This document shows, piece after piece, positions 62,247 through 64,000 of a stretch of DNA of 64,000 nt; within the stretch, counting starts at the first letter, position 1; every line of letters starts with the position of its first letter. The translations under genes were made by a program, and so were the position numbers. The stretch comes from Agrocybe praecox. Taxonomy: Eukaryota > Basidiomycota > Agaricomycetes > Agaricales > Agrocybaceae. The notes beneath the pieces were generated by a model. It searched no databases, had not been told where the DNA came from, and saw nothing but the letters and a program-made list of their open reading frames with translations. The DNA lies in the NCBI GenBank assembly GCA_964017145.1, contig OZ024847.1:1984001-2048000 (forward strand). The letters run 5' to 3'.

Positions 62247-62505
62247 TGTTGGAATAATCGGGGTAAATACAAGCACACCACGAAATGGTCACTTGACAGC
62301 CGCAGATTATCTCGAGGAGATAATCTGCATTTCATTCTTATATTGACATTTGCCACCATCCCTTGTTTTATTATTTTATCTCCTTATTAGTTTTGTAGCT
62401 ACATATCTTGTATTTAAAGTGTAGCTACGTGAAATGCAAAGCTCGCTTGATTGCGAGGGTCCCTACTACAACCTGAGTGACCTCGAAGACCCGGTCATTT
62501 TAACA
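62247..62505. mobile_element. Solo LTR, copia-like, copy 2
   Basis: 259-bp copy of the LTR at 50854, TG...CA ends, flanked by a perfect 5-bp duplication GGAAC. The 27-bp hairpin is kept at 62302-62328. Different target duplications show two independent insertions rather than segmental duplication. Confidence 0.92.
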
Positions 62506-63761
62506 GGAACATCGGTTGTTCCCGGTCAGCCCAATTGTGGAGTAAGACGTAGAATTGTGAACGTTGGCATCTCATGTTTACTGTCGCAATACGCGTCAGG
62601 TACGTATGAGGTTCTCACTACAACTGGACGCATTAGCTTTGATTGCAGGGGTCATAATCAAGAGCCAGCGAACCTACAGATTCTTCAATCCGACCAACGC
62701 CTTCTCGAGCATGGTCTTCGAGACATTAAGTTTCTAGACCCGGCTTCACCGAAGATGTTTCAAACATTATGAACATGTTGGAGTGTAATCATGGTCACAT
62801 GATTACGACACACACATGTGGGGAAGACAGCAGCCATGTCCTCTAATATCATATATCATATACTGGTAGTTACCACAGACTGTGATACATGCACACTGCT
62901 ACTCTACAGACTGCCTAATCTGGAAAGACCCTTTTTTAAAGGTTTTTTGGTGCCGGAAATGCCGTAGTATGGTATATTATGGCTCTGGGGGGGTGGGCAG
63001 GGTGATATTGCAGCCCGAGCGTCTGCAAATAGTGTGTGGTAGGGCGGGATGGCTTTGGATAGGGGGCGGGCGCTGGTAAACATAACCAAACATCGCGCCA
63101 AATGCCCTCTTTGACATGCGGTTGGCTTGTTCACTGGGTTCAGGATGGATTTGAGTCGGGAAACAGCGAGCACAGGTTGTTATATATTTATACACTTTTT
63201 TAACACTGTTTGCGTGCCTCTTTGGGGACGGGACGGGGTGGATGCAGAAAAGGGAGGATGGATAATGTTCATTATTTTTATCTATTCTTAGTTCGTTCAG
63301 CTGGACAAGCGCGCTGATGTCATTGATGGAAATCTATAATTAAATATAGATTTCGGCGCTGAAAATAAATTGATGTAATAGGTCCAGACCATTTCCCGAG
63401 CGCTCATGTTAAATATAGCTGGCGAGCGCTCAAATTATAAAGCAACACGTGATAACGGCGTACCTTTCTTAATATGAATAGCTGCTTCCTTATCTCGCTT
63501 GCGCTCAGATAAGATAAAAATCTATTCTGATAGTCGCATGTGTTATTAACGAGACCTATCTAATCTAGTATGCATTATCTATTAAACACTGCCACCTTGC
63601 GAACCTCGTGTTGGTTTGTTTGAAGTCGTGTTTCAACCCTATCACTTTTTATATACTGCATTGAAATTTATTATACCCTTGCAGTCCACACTTGTTAGTT
63701 GAATAGGTTCAAGCAATCGCAAGAAATATTGTACATGAGAAAAGAATATTTATACTAAGTT
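62506..63761. other. Intergenic, palindromic AT/GC motifs
   Basis: No gene supported. A frame running from the LTR into 62506-62772 has no recognised domain. G-rich sequence lies at 62985-63080. Short palindromes occur at 63332-63355 (AAATCTATA...TATAGATTT) and two GAGCGCTC sites near 63398-63431. Confidence 0.45.
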
Positions 63762-64000
63762 CTAGCTATCACTTTCATCATCAGACATGTCCACTCCATG
63801 TTCAGTGTTCATGTTGCTAGGGTTTTCTTCGCCGTCCATGTCATTCTGATCGTCGTCCTCACTATTGTCCTCGTCCTCGTCATCCTCGCTCTTATTATCC
63901 CCATTTGTGTCTGCCGATGTTACTTCAGTCAAGGGACCTGCCCAAATTTTACAAAAATGATCATCAAGAGATCGTTGGAGGGCTGATTGAGCTTTAGCGT
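63762..64000 (-). CDS. C-terminus of a gene running off the window
   Basis: Partial minus-strand gene; the stop codon is at 63762-63764 and the frame stays open to the window edge (about 78 residues). It reads AQSALQRSLDDHFCKIWAGP, then a strongly acidic tail (SEDDEDEDNSEDDDQND, ending MSDDESDS). Composition is clearly coding. The tail suggests a nuclear or nucleic-acid-associated protein, possibly the end of a transposase or regulatory protein, but no domain is visible. Confidence 0.6.
   Translation of the reverse strand, partial: AKAQSALQRSLDDHFCKIWAGPLTEVTSADTNGDNKSEDDEDEDNSEDDDQNDMDGEENPSNMNTEHGVDMSDDESDS

Noticed and set aside
50854..62505. The two LTRs as ends of one retrotransposon
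   Set aside because: Each has its own distinct 5-bp target duplication and no gag/pol lies between them.
62434..62772. 112-residue frame starting inside the solo LTR
   Set aside because: It begins within the LTR and continues into unique DNA with no domain, so it is most likely chance.
1..64000. tRNA or rRNA genes
   Set aside because: I found no cloverleaf with matching A and B boxes and no rRNA-like conserved blocks by eye; a dedicated scan could still reveal one.

Overview
This 64 kb window reads as nuclear DNA of a filamentous basidiomycete, most likely an Agaricomycete. Genes are rich in short GT-AG introns of roughly 40-75 bp. The content is typical of these fungi: tandem O-methylsterigmatocystin-oxidoreductase-like P450s, an aryl-alcohol-oxidase-type GMC flavoenzyme, large TPR proteins, copia-type solo LTRs and a pogo/Tigger-like transposon. 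I cannot name the species. No prokaryotic, organellar or viral gene was recognised.

Region 1 (1-23.4 kb) is a small oxidative gene neighbourhood. Three intact P450 paralogues (1039-3280, 8145-10322, 19962-22137) share an identical 11-exon structure that includes a 14-bp micro-exon. Between them lie a secreted Ser/Ala/Pro/Phe repeat protein (minus strand, 3880-5089), an intact GMC oxidoreductase (14350-16580) and a multi-pass membrane protein (16897-18918). Relics of further P450 and GMC copies and a 757-bp inverted-repeat element (12532-13288) show active local duplication.

Region 2 (24-56 kb) is a tandem array of a roughly 7-9 kb unit. Each unit carries a plus-strand gene for a protein of about 1,120-1,150 residues. 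It has an N-terminal helical domain resembling the HeLo-like N-termini of fungal STAND proteins, a heptad linker and a long TPR-like solenoid, with no NACHT or NB-ARC core. Three copies are intact (29452-32974, 38275-41833, 52094-55697), one is a pseudogene (44521-48024) and two survive as C-terminal scraps (24.1 kb and 61.9 kb). Downstream of each, on the minus strand, lies a decayed member of a second repeated family that I cannot identify. A degraded GMC plus P450 block (33.9-36.0 kb) and P450-exon relics upstream of three TPR genes link the two regions.

Region 3 (56.1-64 kb) is dominated by mobile DNA. A pogo-like element (56145-58757) with TA duplications and 30-bp terminal repeats sits inside one arm of a larger TA-flanked element (56119-61163). 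The larger element has 389-bp inverted arms, about 99% identical, and encloses small unrecognised genes but no transposase of its own. A solo LTR (62247-62505) follows, and the window ends in the acidic C-terminus of a minus-strand gene running off the edge.
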